Assembly: GCA_045599305.1 (NCBI GenBank)
Contig: JAZRVU010000092.1
Location: 1 to 36,020 of the forward strand
Length of the DNA stretch: 36,020 nucleotides
Reading direction: 5' to 3'
DNA from: SIG588 sp045599305
Lineage (GTDB): Bacteria > Bacillota > Clostridia > Oscillospirales > Acutalibacteraceae
The position numbers and the translations under genes are program-made. Of this stretch, positions 7,719 to 15,702 are shown one piece after another. Numbering within the stretch: position 1 is the first letter of the stretch; every line of letters starts with the position of its first letter. The notes under the pieces were generated by a model. It saw only the letters and a program-made list of their open reading frames with translations, was not told where the DNA came from and made no database searches.

Positions 7719-9287
7719 TTACTTCGCGTAGTCCACCGCGCGGTTCTCGCGGATGAGGTTGACCTTGATCTGACCGGGATACTCCATGTTCTCCTCGATC
7801 TTCTGGGCGATATCGCGCGCCAGCAGGGTCATCTGATCGTCGCTCACCACGTCCGGCTTCACAAGGATACGCACCTCGCGGCCGGCCTGGATGGCAAAGG
7901 AGCGCTCGACACCGTTGAAGCTGCTCGCCAGTTCCTCCAGTTTTTCCAGACGCTTGATGTAGTTCTCCAGATTCTCACGGCGGGCACCCGGACGGGCGGC
8001 GGAGATCGCATCGGCCGCCTGCACGAGGCAGGCCACGATGGTGGCGGGCTCCACATCGCCGTGGTGCGCCTGGATGGCATGGATGACGGCGTCGCTCTCT
8101 TTGTACTTGCGGGCGATGTCCACACCGATCTCCACGTGGGAGCCTTCGATCTCGTGGTCGACCGCCTTGCCGATATCATGCAGCAGGCCGGCGCGGCGGG
8201 CAATGACCGGGTCGATGCCCAGTTCGCTGGCCATGATGCCGGAGAGGAACGCGACCTCCATGGAGTGGTTGAGCACGTTCTGGCCGTAACTGGTGCGGTA
8301 ACGCAGACGGCCGAGCAGACGCATGATCTCGGGGTGGATGCCGTGCAGACCGGTTTCCAGCACAGCGCGTTCGCCCTCGGCCTTGATGGTGGCCTCCACC
8401 TCGCGGCGGGACTTCTCCACCATCTCCTCGATGCGGGCGGGATGGATACGGCCGTCGGAGATCAGGCGCTCCAGCGACAGGCGCGCGATCTCGCGGCGCA
8501 CGGGGTCGAAGCAGGAGAGGGTGATCGCCTCGGGGGTATCGTCGATGATGAGGTCGCAGCCGGTGAGCGTCTCGATGGCGCGGATGTTGCGGCCTTCACG
8601 GCCGATGATGCGGCCTTTCATTTCGTCGTTGGGCAGCGGCACGACCGACACGGTGGTCTCGGTGACCTGATCCGCCGCCACCCGCTGGATGGCGTGGGAG
8701 ATCAGGTTGCGGGCACGGGCGTCCGCCTCGTCCTTGAGCTGGCCCTCGATTTCCGCCACGCGGAGCGCTTTTTCGTGGGTCAGTTCCTCGGTCAGACTGT
8801 TGAGCAGATATTCCTTGGCCTGTTCGGCGGTGTAGCCGGAGATACGCTCCAGCATCTCGAACTGGCTCTTTTTGATGTTTTCCACATCCTGCAGGCGATC
8901 CTCCACGTCCTTGGCCTTCTGGGCGATCGCCTCTTCTTTTTTCTCATAATTCTCGATCTTGCGGTCGAGAGCTTCCTCTTTTTGCTGAAGGCGGTTTTCC
9001 TGGCGCTGCATATCCTTGCGGCGCTCTTTGAGTTCATGATCGACGTCGTTGCGCAGGCGGTGGACTTCGTCCTTCGCCTCGAGCAGGGCCTCTTTCTTCT
9101 TGGCTTCCGCTTCCAGCATGGCCTCCTTCACAATGCGCTCCGACTCCTGCTCGGCCGAGCCGATCAGGGCTTCCGCCGTGCGTTTACGGCTTTCCACACC
9201 GCGCTTGAATGCGATGATCCACGCAATGATCCCGCCGACCAGCAGACCGGCCACGCCGGCCAAAATGATCCATCCGGTAGTTGGCAT
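7719..9287 (-). CDS. rny: Ribonuclease Y (membrane-anchored endoribonuclease)
   Basis: The 522-aa RNase Y is the endonuclease that initiates mRNA decay in Firmicutes. It has one N-terminal membrane helix (about 5-26, WIILAGVAGLLVGGIIAWII), a long Glu/Lys-rich coiled coil (about 30-200), a KH domain with GRIIGREGRNIRAIE, and an HD domain with LLHDIGKAVDHE and SHVEIG. The start is set at ATG 9287, which has AGGAGG 11 bases upstream. A GTG at 9299 in the same frame cannot be the start because it overlaps that Shine-Dalgarno sequence. The long 5' UTR is structured and described separately. ymdB follows after a terminator. Confidence 0.96.
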   Translation of the reverse strand: MPTTGWIILAGVAGLLVGGIIAWIIAFKRGVESRKRTAEALIGSAEQESERIVKEAMLEAEAKKKEALLEAKDEVHRLRNDVDHELKERRKDMQRQENRLQQKEEALDRKIENYEKKEEAIAQKAKDVEDRLQDVENIKKSQFEMLERISGYTAEQAKEYLLNSLTEELTHEKALRVAEIEGQLKDEADARARNLISHAIQRVAADQVTETTVSVVPLPNDEMKGRIIGREGRNIRAIETLTGCDLIIDDTPEAITLSCFDPVRREIARLSLERLISDGRIHPARIEEMVEKSRREVEATIKAEGERAVLETGLHGIHPEIMRLLGRLRYRTSYGQNVLNHSMEVAFLSGIMASELGIDPVIARRAGLLHDIGKAVDHEIEGSHVEIGVDIARKYKESDAVIHAIQAHHGDVEPATIVACLVQAADAISAARPGARRENLENYIKRLEKLEELASSFNGVERSFAIQAGREVRILVKPDVVSDDQMTLLARDIAQKIEENMEYPGQIKVNLIRENRAVDYAK

Positions 9288-9517
9288 GAAACCATGCACC
9301 TCCTGTTTGCAATTTTAAAAGTTCGTTGCAGCCACGCTGCGATATAGCCGAAGGAAACGGGACCCTGTCCGGCTATCGTCCGGCTATATAACGGTAAGAC
9401 GTGACAGCCGCAGCGATGTAATGCCCCGAAACCGGCGGGGATCGCCCGGCAGCCATGCCCGAATATGACCATACCACGGCAGCACCGACTGCCCTTGGTA
9501 AGATATACCCAACGTAT
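9288..9517 (-). promoter_or_regulatory. Long structured 5' leader of rny
   Basis: This stretch, together with the promoter and the terminator to its right, forms a roughly 375-bp gap without a convincing gene. From the promoter the rny transcript would have about 220 nt before the ATG. It can form several hairpins: ATATAGCCG paired with CGGCTATAT (9342-9350 with 9381-9389), GCAGC-GTG-GCTGC (9328-9340), and CCCCG-7 nt-CGGGG (around 9424-9440). A frame starting at an ATG in the leader stays open into rny but has no clear ribosome binding site. No known riboswitch class is recognised. Confidence 0.55.
9342..9389. repeat. Inverted repeat in the rny leader
   Basis: Perfect 9-bp arms ATATAGCCG (9342-9350) and CGGCTATAT (9381-9389) enclose 30 bp. 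A second CCGGCTAT copy at 9369-9376 offers an alternative partner for the left arm, so two mutually exclusive pairings are possible. Confidence 0.6.
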
Positions 9518-9546
9518 ATTGTAATCTTCTGAACAAGATTTGTCAA
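9518..9546 (-). promoter_or_regulatory. Sigma-A promoter of rny
   Basis: On the minus strand, TTGACA (9546-9541), a 17-bp spacer and TACAAT (9523-9518) form a near-consensus promoter about 220 bp upstream of the rny ATG. Confidence 0.85.
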
Positions 9547-9596
9547 GGCTTTTTACTCGCGCTTTGGCCAAAAATCATAAAAAATTCATAAACTCG

Positions 9597-9634
9597 AAAA
9601 AAGCTGCCCGGTGTCGAATCGTACACCGGGCAGC
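9597..9634 (-). terminator. Terminator of the M20 dipeptidase gene
   Basis: A 12-bp perfect stem (GCTGCCCGGTGT, 8-nt loop, ACACCGGGCAGC; 9603-9634) is followed on the minus strand by a T-run complementary to 9597-9602. It lies about 28 bp past the stop codon. Confidence 0.88.
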
Positions 9635-9662
9635 CACTATACACATAGTTTTTGCTTGATTT

Positions 9663-11024
9663 TTATTCGGCCTCGCCGCAGATGGCCAGAATGGCGTGGG
9701 CGAAGATGCGGGCATTGGCGATCAGCTCATCCACGATGATGGACTCGTCCGCACCGTGCATATGGTTGTCGGCACCGGGGAACTCCGCACCGAACGCCAC
9801 CCCGTTTTCGATCTCGTGCACATAGGTGCCGCCGCCGATGGCGAGGCAGCGGCCGGGCCGGCCGGTCTGCTCCTCGTAGACTCTCAGCAGTGTCTGCACC
9901 AGCGGGCTGTCCTCCGGCACATAGTGTCCCTCCACGCAGTGGCCGAAGCTGACCCCGCAGATGCCCTGCAGGCCCTCGCGCAGCCGCGTCTTCACGCTCT
10001 CCACCGTCTCCCCCACGGGGAAGCGGATATCGGCCATGCCGAAGATGCCGCCGCACTCCATTTTCAGACGGGTGAGCGCCAGCGTGAGGGGGCCCGAGCT
10101 GTCGCGGCAGGCCGCACCGGCGGACGCCCCGTCATATTCGGCAAAGGGGAATGCCTGCGCGATGCGCTTCATCGCATCGCCGCCGATGCCCAGCGCCGCC
10201 AGGAACTCCAGCATGGCGGTGACGGCGTTTTCGCCGCGGTCGGGGGTGGAGGCGTGCGCCGCGACACCGCGGGTGGTCACCCGCAGACCGTCGGCCTGTG
10301 CCGTGATCTCGACCGGATGGCCGCAGGCGGCGGCCGCTGCCGCGATCTCCTCGCGGGACACATCCCGCAGCAGCGCTTCGGCCACGGTGGGTACGGCGTT
10401 GAGCGCCTCGCCGCCGCGCATCCACTGCAGGCGGTAGTCACGGTAGCCGCCGCTGATGAGCAGCTGGATGCGCCCCTTTTCGGCGTTGATGAGCGGATAA
10501 TCCGCATCCGGCGAAAAGACGAACGGCGGGAACGTCTCTTTTGTCTGATAATATGCCATGTCGCTCGAGCCGGTCTCCTCGTCGCAGCCCATCACGCAGC
10601 GGCAGGGCGACGCCAGCGAAATGCCGCACTCCCTGATCGCCCGCATGGCGAACAGCGCCGCCGCCAGAGGGCCTTTATCGTCGATGGCGCCGCGGCCGAA
10701 CAGGCGGCCGTCACGCACCTCGCCGCCCAGCGGATCACAGGTCCAGCCGTCGCCCAGCGGCACCGTGTCCAGATGCCCCAGCACGGCAAGGCGCGGCTCT
10801 CCCTCGCCCAGCTGCGCGGTGCCGACGTAATAGTCATAATTGCGGGTGGCCAGCCCCCATTCGCCGGCCAGCGCCAGCGCTTCGTCCAGTGCGGCGGCCA
10901 CGCCGTCGCCGAAGGGGTGATCCCCCTTGCCGGAGGCGCCCACGCTCTCCACTTGTACCAGCCGGGCGGCGGCGGCCACCAGTTCTTCTTTATGCGCGTC
11001 GATCCACGCGTTCAAACGATCCAT
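9663..11024 (-). CDS. pepV: M20-family dipeptidase, PepV/Sapep type
   Basis: The 453-aa zinc metallopeptidase of the M20 family probably cleaves dipeptides in the cytoplasm. The metal-site motifs appear in order: GHLDTVPLGDGW (His84, Asp86), GAIDDKGPLAAAL with the bridging Asp, MGCDEETGSSD with the catalytic Glu and a metal Glu, SPDADYPLINAEKG, and the C-terminal His in NHMHGADE. The length and the insert between the two metal-binding halves match PepV-like enzymes better than short M20 deacetylases. The start is ATG 11024, with AAAGGAG 8 bases upstream. The frame extends 22 codons further up, but that extension would cross the promoter. It is monocistronic. Substrate preference is not readable from the sequence. 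Confidence 0.9.
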   Translation of the reverse strand: MDRLNAWIDAHKEELVAAAARLVQVESVGASGKGDHPFGDGVAAALDEALALAGEWGLATRNYDYYVGTAQLGEGEPRLAVLGHLDTVPLGDGWTCDPLGGEVRDGRLFGRGAIDDKGPLAAALFAMRAIRECGISLASPCRCVMGCDEETGSSDMAYYQTKETFPPFVFSPDADYPLINAEKGRIQLLISGGYRDYRLQWMRGGEALNAVPTVAEALLRDVSREEIAAAAAACGHPVEITAQADGLRVTTRGVAAHASTPDRGENAVTAMLEFLAALGIGGDAMKRIAQAFPFAEYDGASAGAACRDSSGPLTLALTRLKMECGGIFGMADIRFPVGETVESVKTRLREGLQGICGVSFGHCVEGHYVPEDSPLVQTLLRVYEEQTGRPGRCLAIGGGTYVHEIENGVAFGAEFPGADNHMHGADESIIVDELIANARIFAHAILAICGEAE

Positions 11025-11061
11025 ACCGATCTCTCCTTTGTCTGCAGGCTTTGTCTCAATC

Positions 11062-11090
11062 AGTATATCCCCTCTGCCGCACTTTGTCAA
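11062..11090 (-). promoter_or_regulatory. Sigma-A promoter of the M20 dipeptidase gene
   Basis: On the minus strand, TTGACA (11090-11085), a 17-bp spacer and TATACT (11067-11062) give a full-consensus -35 and a near-consensus -10 box, about 38 bp upstream of the ATG. It diverges from the promoter at 11134. Confidence 0.9.
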
Positions 11091-11133
11091 TCGCCGCTTT
11101 CGGCATAATTTTCCTAAAAGCGGGCAAAGGACG

Positions 11134-11162
11134 TTGACAATTCGCGGATATATTGTTAGAAT
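11134..11162 (+). promoter_or_regulatory. Sigma-A promoter of the glucosaminidase/cohesin unit
   Basis: TTGACA (11134-11139), a 17-bp spacer and TAGAAT (11157-11162) lie about 40 bp upstream of the ATG at 11202. Confidence 0.85.
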
Positions 11163-11201
11163 GTAAAAAATGGAGAATTATGTCGAAAGGGAGGCGGGCA
11201 T

Positions 11202-12962
11202 ATGAAGCGTTGGATCGCGCGGCTTGGCGCGGCAGTGCTGCTGCCCGCTCTTTTTCTGTCCTCCGTCGCCTTTTTCCCGCTGGCCGAAGAAACGCCGGCG
11301 CCCGAGCCCGACCCGTTCGAGGCGCTGCTGGACGAGGAAAAGTTCCCCGAAAGCTACCGTCCCGGTCTGCGGGCGCTGCATGAACAGTACCCGAACTGGG
11401 TATTCAAGGCACAGCACACGGGGCTTTCGTGGCAGACGGTGCTGGATGCCGAAAGCCGCGTGGGCGTGAATCTGGTGCCGTCCGGCAGCATCGCCTCATG
11501 GAAGTCCTGTGACCGCGGCGCCTATGATCTGCAAAGCGGTCGGTGGTACGGTCTGGACGGCGACGCATGGGTGGCGGCCTCCCGCGAGATCGTCGCCTAC
11601 TGTCTCGACCCGCGCAACGCCCTCACGCCCACCGCCGTATTCCAGTTTGAAAACCTCGCCTACTCCGATGTCTGTGTCGCCGACGGGGTGGCCGCCATCC
11701 TGGCGGGCACCTTCATGGGGAACAGCACCTATGTCGGCATCTTCATGGAGGCGGGCAAGCTCGCGGGGGTCAGTCCTTATCATCTTGCCTCCCGCGCCCG
11801 GCAGGAGCAGGGTGTCTCCGGCAACGCGCTGGGGCGCGGCACCGCCTCCGGCTATGCGGGCTACTACAATTTCTTCAACATCAACGCCTATGCCACCTCC
11901 ACCCTTTCGGCCATTCAGAACGGGGCGCGCTACGCCGCCACCACCAATGCAGCCTACTATCTGCCGTGGAACTCGCCCGAGCGCTCCATCAAGGGCGGCG
12001 CGGTCATTCTGGGCAGCTCCTACATCAGCCGCGGGCAGAACACGCTGTATCTGCAGAAATTCGATGTGACCGACGGCGGCAACGGCTTTTACACCCACCA
12101 GTACATGACCAATGTCCTCGCCCCCACCTCGGAGGCGGCCACCCTTTCCACCGCCTATTCCGATGCCGTAAAATCCGGCGCCATGGAATTCTGCATCCCG
12201 GTCTATGAGGATATGCCGGACACCGCGTGCCCCAAGCCGACCTCCACCGGCTGCAACGACAACTGGCTTTCCTCGCTCACCGTGGCGGGGCAGACGCTCA
12301 CTCCCACCTTCTCGCTCTATGAGACCGCGTATGAGCTGGTGGTGACGAAGGACGTCACCTCGATCACTGCGGCGGCCAAAGCGCATCACACCGGCGCCAC
12401 CGTGGGCGGCACCGGCGTCATCCCGCTGGCGGCCGGCATCAACACCATCACCGTCTCTGTCACCGCGCCCAGCGGTGCCGTGCGCTGCTACACTATTTCC
12501 GTCTACCGTCCGCCCTCCGAAACCGGGCAGGATGCAGAGCCCCCCGTCCTCACGAGTGAGACCTACCGGCTGGAGCAGCGCATCACCGGCGTTTCGCCTG
12601 ACACGCCGGCTGAGACGTTCCTTGCCGCCGTCTCGACGGACAATGAAGAGGCTCGCCTTGCCGTGGTCACAGCGGAGGGCGCTCCCGTGACGGGCAGTGT
12701 GGGCACCGGCTGTACCCTGCAGGTCATCGTAGGCGATGCCCTTTGCCTCACACTGCCGGTAGTGGTACGCGGGGACGTGAGCGGCGACGGCGTGATCAAC
12801 TCGCTCGACCTGTTGAAGATCCAGAAGCAGATCCTCGGCGTTTCCGCTCTCAACGAACAAGCGCTGCTCGCGGCCGACGCCAACAACGACGGCGCCGTCA
12901 ACGCGCTGGATCTGCTGCGCACGCAAAAGCACATCCTGAAGCTGGCCACCATCGCACAATGA
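11202..12962 (+). CDS. Secreted N-acetylglucosaminidase with cadherin-like domain and C-terminal dockerin
   Basis: The 586-aa protein has a signal peptide (about 1-29). A glucosaminidase domain follows (about 45-300), opened by LRALHEQYPNWVF and containing SYIGRG-like landmarks such as RARQEQGVSG and YYNFFNINAYAT. It resembles peptidoglycan beta-N-acetylglucosaminidases related to LytD/GH73. A cadherin-like beta-sandwich lies about 318-405. Type I dockerin repeats occupy about 523-580: GDVSGDGVINSLDLLKIQK and ADANNDGAVNALDLLRTQK, both with intact calcium-loop Asp/Asn residues. The ATG is 7 bases after GGGAGG. The next gene, 20 bp downstream, encodes a cohesin-like anchor, suggesting the enzyme is held at the surface by its dockerin. 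Wall-hydrolase activity is inferred from family. Confidence 0.88.
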   Translation: MKRWIARLGAAVLLPALFLSSVAFFPLAEETPAPEPDPFEALLDEEKFPESYRPGLRALHEQYPNWVFKAQHTGLSWQTVLDAESRVGVNLVPSGSIASWKSCDRGAYDLQSGRWYGLDGDAWVAASREIVAYCLDPRNALTPTAVFQFENLAYSDVCVADGVAAILAGTFMGNSTYVGIFMEAGKLAGVSPYHLASRARQEQGVSGNALGRGTASGYAGYYNFFNINAYATSTLSAIQNGARYAATTNAAYYLPWNSPERSIKGGAVILGSSYISRGQNTLYLQKFDVTDGGNGFYTHQYMTNVLAPTSEAATLSTAYSDAVKSGAMEFCIPVYEDMPDTACPKPTSTGCNDNWLSSLTVAGQTLTPTFSLYETAYELVVTKDVTSITAAAKAHHTGATVGGTGVIPLAAGINTITVSVTAPSGAVRCYTISVYRPPSETGQDAEPPVLTSETYRLEQRITGVSPDTPAETFLAAVSTDNEEARLAVVTAEGAPVTGSVGTGCTLQVIVGDALCLTLPVVVRGDVSGDGVINSLDLLKIQKQILGVSALNEQALLAADANNDGAVNALDLLRTQKHILKLATIAQ

Positions 12963-12982
12963 TCCCGAAAGGAGCCGTCTGT

Positions 12983-14440
12983 ATGCATCACAACCGTCTG
13001 TTCGCCCGTCTGATCGCCGTTTTGTTAGGCCTCTGCCTGCTGTGCGGCACGGCGGTGACCGCTTCGGCCGACACCAATGCCGTCATCGCGTTCAGTGCCT
13101 CTTCTCTGGCTGTGGGCGACACCCTCACCGTCACCGTCACCTTTTCCGGCAGCTCCGTCGGCGCGGTAGATGCCGCGCTTTCCTATGATGCGGCGATACT
13201 GCAGTTCATTTCGGGCAACGATGCCTCCGGCGGGGGCGGTGTGGTACGGCTGGCCGGCTATGCCACCGCCGAAGCCGCCTCACTGCGCTTCGTCCTCACC
13301 TTCAAGGCGCTCAAAGCCGGCAGCAGTACCGTGCGGATCGACTCAAGCACCGTCTATTCGTGGGAGGAACAGCTGCTGGGCAGTCCCACCGCGGGCGCGA
13401 CCGTCAGCGTGCGGGACCAGAGCCTTTCGCAAAACGCCAATCTGCAAAGCCTGAGCCTTTCGGCCGGCACCCTTTCCCCCGCTTTTTCCGCCGGCACCAC
13501 CGTCTATCACGTCAGCGTGAAAAATTACGTGGATGCCGTCACCATCAGTGCGGTGGCCGCCGACAGCGGCGCCACCGTGAAGATCTCGGGCAGCAGCGCA
13601 TTGGCCGAGGGCGCCAACACCCGCACCATCACCGTCACCGCGCCGGGCGGTGCCGTAAAGGTCTACACCGTCACCATCAACCGGCAGAAGCCGACTACCA
13701 CCGGCGTGCCCACGACCACCACCACAGTTGCCACGACCACCGCCGAGCCGGAAGACGATCCGGTAACGCTTTCGTGGCAGGATGCCGTGTGGCAGGTGGC
13801 TTCCCTGAAGGATGCCGCCCTGCCCGACGGCTTTGCCGCCGGCACCGCCGAATGGCAGGGGGAAGAAATTCCCGCCGCCCGGCAGGAGCAAAACCCCTAT
13901 GCGCTGCTGCGCTTGCTCAATGCCGAGACGAACGAGGAGACGCGTGTCCTGCTGGCGGATGACGGCACCCTTTTGGCCTGCCTGCCGCTGGAAACGGCAC
14001 GCGGCACCTATTTCGTACTGCCGCCCGAGGAGGCGACGCCCGCCGGCATGATTGCCGGCACGCGGGAGCTGAACGGCCTTTCCTGCCCCGTGTGGTCATT
14101 TGAGGCTGCCGAGCTGGCCGACTTTGCCGTGGTGCGTGCCATCGCCCCCGACGGCACGGTGGGAGCGTTCCGCTTTGACACGGCCGAAAGCACCTTGCAG
14201 CGCTATGTCACCGCGGCGCCGGCCGCCACCTCCGCCAAAGCGGCCGACGTCACCACCGCGGCTCCCACCACCGCATCTGCCCCGCCCGCTCCGAAAGAGG
14301 CGGTCGCCGCATGGCTCCCGTGGTGCGCCGCCGTCGGCTGTGCGCTGGTGGCCATCGCCATGGCGATCCTGGCGATCATTTTCCGCCGCCGCGGGGCCGA
14401 GCCCAAGCCGAAGCCCGAAGCGCCCGTCCCCAAGCACTGA
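12983..14440 (+). CDS. Membrane-anchored cohesin-domain protein
   Basis: The 485-aa protein has a signal peptide (1-29, ending ASA). A cohesin-like beta-sandwich (about 31-150) has VGDTLTVTVTF, VDAALSYDAAILQF and LRFVLTFKALKAGSSTV. A cadherin-like domain follows (about 155-238), then a Thr/Pro-rich linker (about 243-262). A region of about 155 residues that I do not recognise comes next, then an Ala/Thr/Pro spacer, one membrane helix (about 444-467) and a basic RRRGAEPKPKPE tail. The order looks like a cell-surface receptor displaying a cohesin outward. The ATG is 8 bases after AAAGGAG, and the gene lies 20 bp behind the dockerin glucosaminidase, so the two are an operon. The cohesin call rests on pattern, and binding to the neighbouring dockerin is inference. 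Confidence 0.8.
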   Translation: MHHNRLFARLIAVLLGLCLLCGTAVTASADTNAVIAFSASSLAVGDTLTVTVTFSGSSVGAVDAALSYDAAILQFISGNDASGGGGVVRLAGYATAEAASLRFVLTFKALKAGSSTVRIDSSTVYSWEEQLLGSPTAGATVSVRDQSLSQNANLQSLSLSAGTLSPAFSAGTTVYHVSVKNYVDAVTISAVAADSGATVKISGSSALAEGANTRTITVTAPGGAVKVYTVTINRQKPTTTGVPTTTTTVATTTAEPEDDPVTLSWQDAVWQVASLKDAALPDGFAAGTAEWQGEEIPAARQEQNPYALLRLLNAETNEETRVLLADDGTLLACLPLETARGTYFVLPPEEATPAGMIAGTRELNGLSCPVWSFEAAELADFAVVRAIAPDGTVGAFRFDTAESTLQRYVTAAPAATSAKAADVTTAAPTTASAPPAPKEAVAAWLPWCAAVGCALVAIAMAILAIIFRRRGAEPKPKPEAPVPKH

Positions 14441-14448
14441 TAACAGAC

Positions 14449-14487
14449 AAGAGCCTGTCGGCCGCAATGGCCGGCAGGCTCTTTTTT
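14449..14487 (+). terminator. Terminator after the cohesin gene, facing dnaJ
   Basis: A GC-rich hairpin (AAGAGCCTGTCGGCC, loop GCAAT, GGCCGGCAGGCTCTT, with one T-G wobble) is followed by TTTTTT on the plus strand. It also lies directly past the dnaJ stop and could end that operon, though the minus-strand T-run is poor. Confidence 0.85.
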
Positions 14488-14493
14488 ATTCGT

Positions 14494-15633
14494 TCAATCT
14501 GCGCCAAAGGCTTTTTTCAGTTTATCGCGGAAACTGCGGCGCTGCTGATAATTCTTCTCGTCCATGGTCTCCTCGAAGGCGCGCAGCGCCTTTTTCTGCT
14601 CGCCCGACAGATTTTTGGGCACCTCCACGACCAGCCGCACCAGCTCGTCGCCGCTGCCGCGCCCCTGCAAATACGGGAAGCCCTTGCCGCGCAGACGGAT
14701 GATCTCGCCGGGCTGAGTGCCCTCCTTGATCGTCTGGGTGACGTTGCCGTCCAGCGTGGGGATCGGCACCTCCGCGCCCAGCGTCAGCTGTGCGTAGGTG
14801 AGGGGCAGATCGCACACGATATCGTAGCCGTGGCGTTCGAACAGCGGATGGGGACGCACCGTCACCTCCACCTGCAGATCGCCGGCGGGGCCGCCGTTCT
14901 GCCCGGCGTTGCCCTTGCCGCGGATGCTGATGACCTGACCGTCGTCGATGCCGGCGGGGATGTTGATGCCCACCGTGCTGCGGCGGGAGGCCTGACCGCT
15001 GCCGCGGCAGGCCTTACAGGGCGTCTCGATGATCTTCCCGCGTCCGCGGCAGCGGGAACAGGTGGTCTGGGTCTGCATGGCGCCGAAAGGCGTCTGCTGC
15101 ACCCGGCGCTCCTGTCCGGAGCCGTTGCACTGCGGGCAGGTCTTCACCGCGTCAGCCGATGCGGCACCCGTGCCGTGACAGGCGGCACACGGCTCCACCA
15201 CATTGACCTCCACCTGCTTCTTACAGCCGCGGGCGGCCTCCTCAAACGAGATGAACACCGACGAGGACACATCGCTGCCCCGGCGCGGCGCGTTGGGGTT
15301 GGAGCGGCGGCCGCCGCCCCCGAAAAAGGAGGAAAATATGTCGCCCAGATCGCCGAAGTCCACATCGAAGCCACCGCCCGGATAGCCGCCCGCGCCGTAG
15401 CTCGGGTCGACCCCCGCGTGGCCGAACTGGTCGTAGCGGGCGCGTTTCTCCTTGTCGGAGAGCACCTCGTACGCCTCGTTGGCCTCCTTGAACCGTGCCT
15501 CGGCCTCTTTGTCGCCGGGGTGCAGATCGGGGTGATTATCTTTTGCCACCTTACGGAAGGCTTTTTTGATCTCGTCGTCGGACGCGCCCTTCTGCACGCC
15601 CAGCACCTCATAAAAATCGCGCTTGTCCGCCAT
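14494..15633 (-). CDS. dnaJ: Chaperone protein DnaJ (Hsp40)
   Basis: The 379-aa type I DnaJ stimulates the DnaK ATPase and delivers unfolded substrates. The J domain (1-70) carries HPD at 34-36. A Gly/Phe-rich segment follows (about 75-115), with GAGGYPGGGFDVDFGD. Four zinc-binding CxxCxGxG repeats start near residue 147 (CAACHGTG, CPQCNGSG, CSRCRGRG, CKACRGSG). The C-terminal substrate-binding domains complete the protein. The ATG at 15633 is preceded by GAGGAG. It is the last gene of the hrcA-grpE-dnaK-dnaJ operon, 69 bp after dnaK with a hairpin between. Confidence 0.98.
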   Translation of the reverse strand: MADKRDFYEVLGVQKGASDDEIKKAFRKVAKDNHPDLHPGDKEAEARFKEANEAYEVLSDKEKRARYDQFGHAGVDPSYGAGGYPGGGFDVDFGDLGDIFSSFFGGGGRRSNPNAPRRGSDVSSSVFISFEEAARGCKKQVEVNVVEPCAACHGTGAASADAVKTCPQCNGSGQERRVQQTPFGAMQTQTTCSRCRGRGKIIETPCKACRGSGQASRRSTVGINIPAGIDDGQVISIRGKGNAGQNGGPAGDLQVEVTVRPHPLFERHGYDIVCDLPLTYAQLTLGAEVPIPTLDGNVTQTIKEGTQPGEIIRLRGKGFPYLQGRGSGDELVRLVVEVPKNLSGEQKKALRAFEETMDEKNYQQRRSFRDKLKKAFGAD

Positions 15634-15656
15634 ATATGTCTCCTCGATACGCTCTA

Positions 15657-15681
15657 CGGGGCGGCACAGAATGCCGCCCCG
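15657..15681 (-). promoter_or_regulatory. Hairpin between dnaK and dnaJ
   Basis: A 10-bp perfect stem (CGGGGCGGCA, 5-nt loop, TGCCGCCCCG) lies in the dnaK-dnaJ gap. It lacks a T-run on the minus strand, so it is more likely an mRNA stabilising or processing element, or a weak attenuator lowering dnaJ relative to dnaK, than a terminator. Confidence 0.5.
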
Positions 15682-15702
15682 CGCGTGTTGATATTGTTGA
15701 CC

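Noticed and set aside
9287..9299. Upstream GTG start for rny at 9299
   Set aside because: The GTG lies inside the AGGAGG ribosome binding site that serves ATG 9287.
9287..9480. Leader peptide or small ORF in the rny leader
   Set aside because: The frame starting at an ATG in the leader has no ribosome binding site, does not stop before rny, and shows no sign of selection that I can see.
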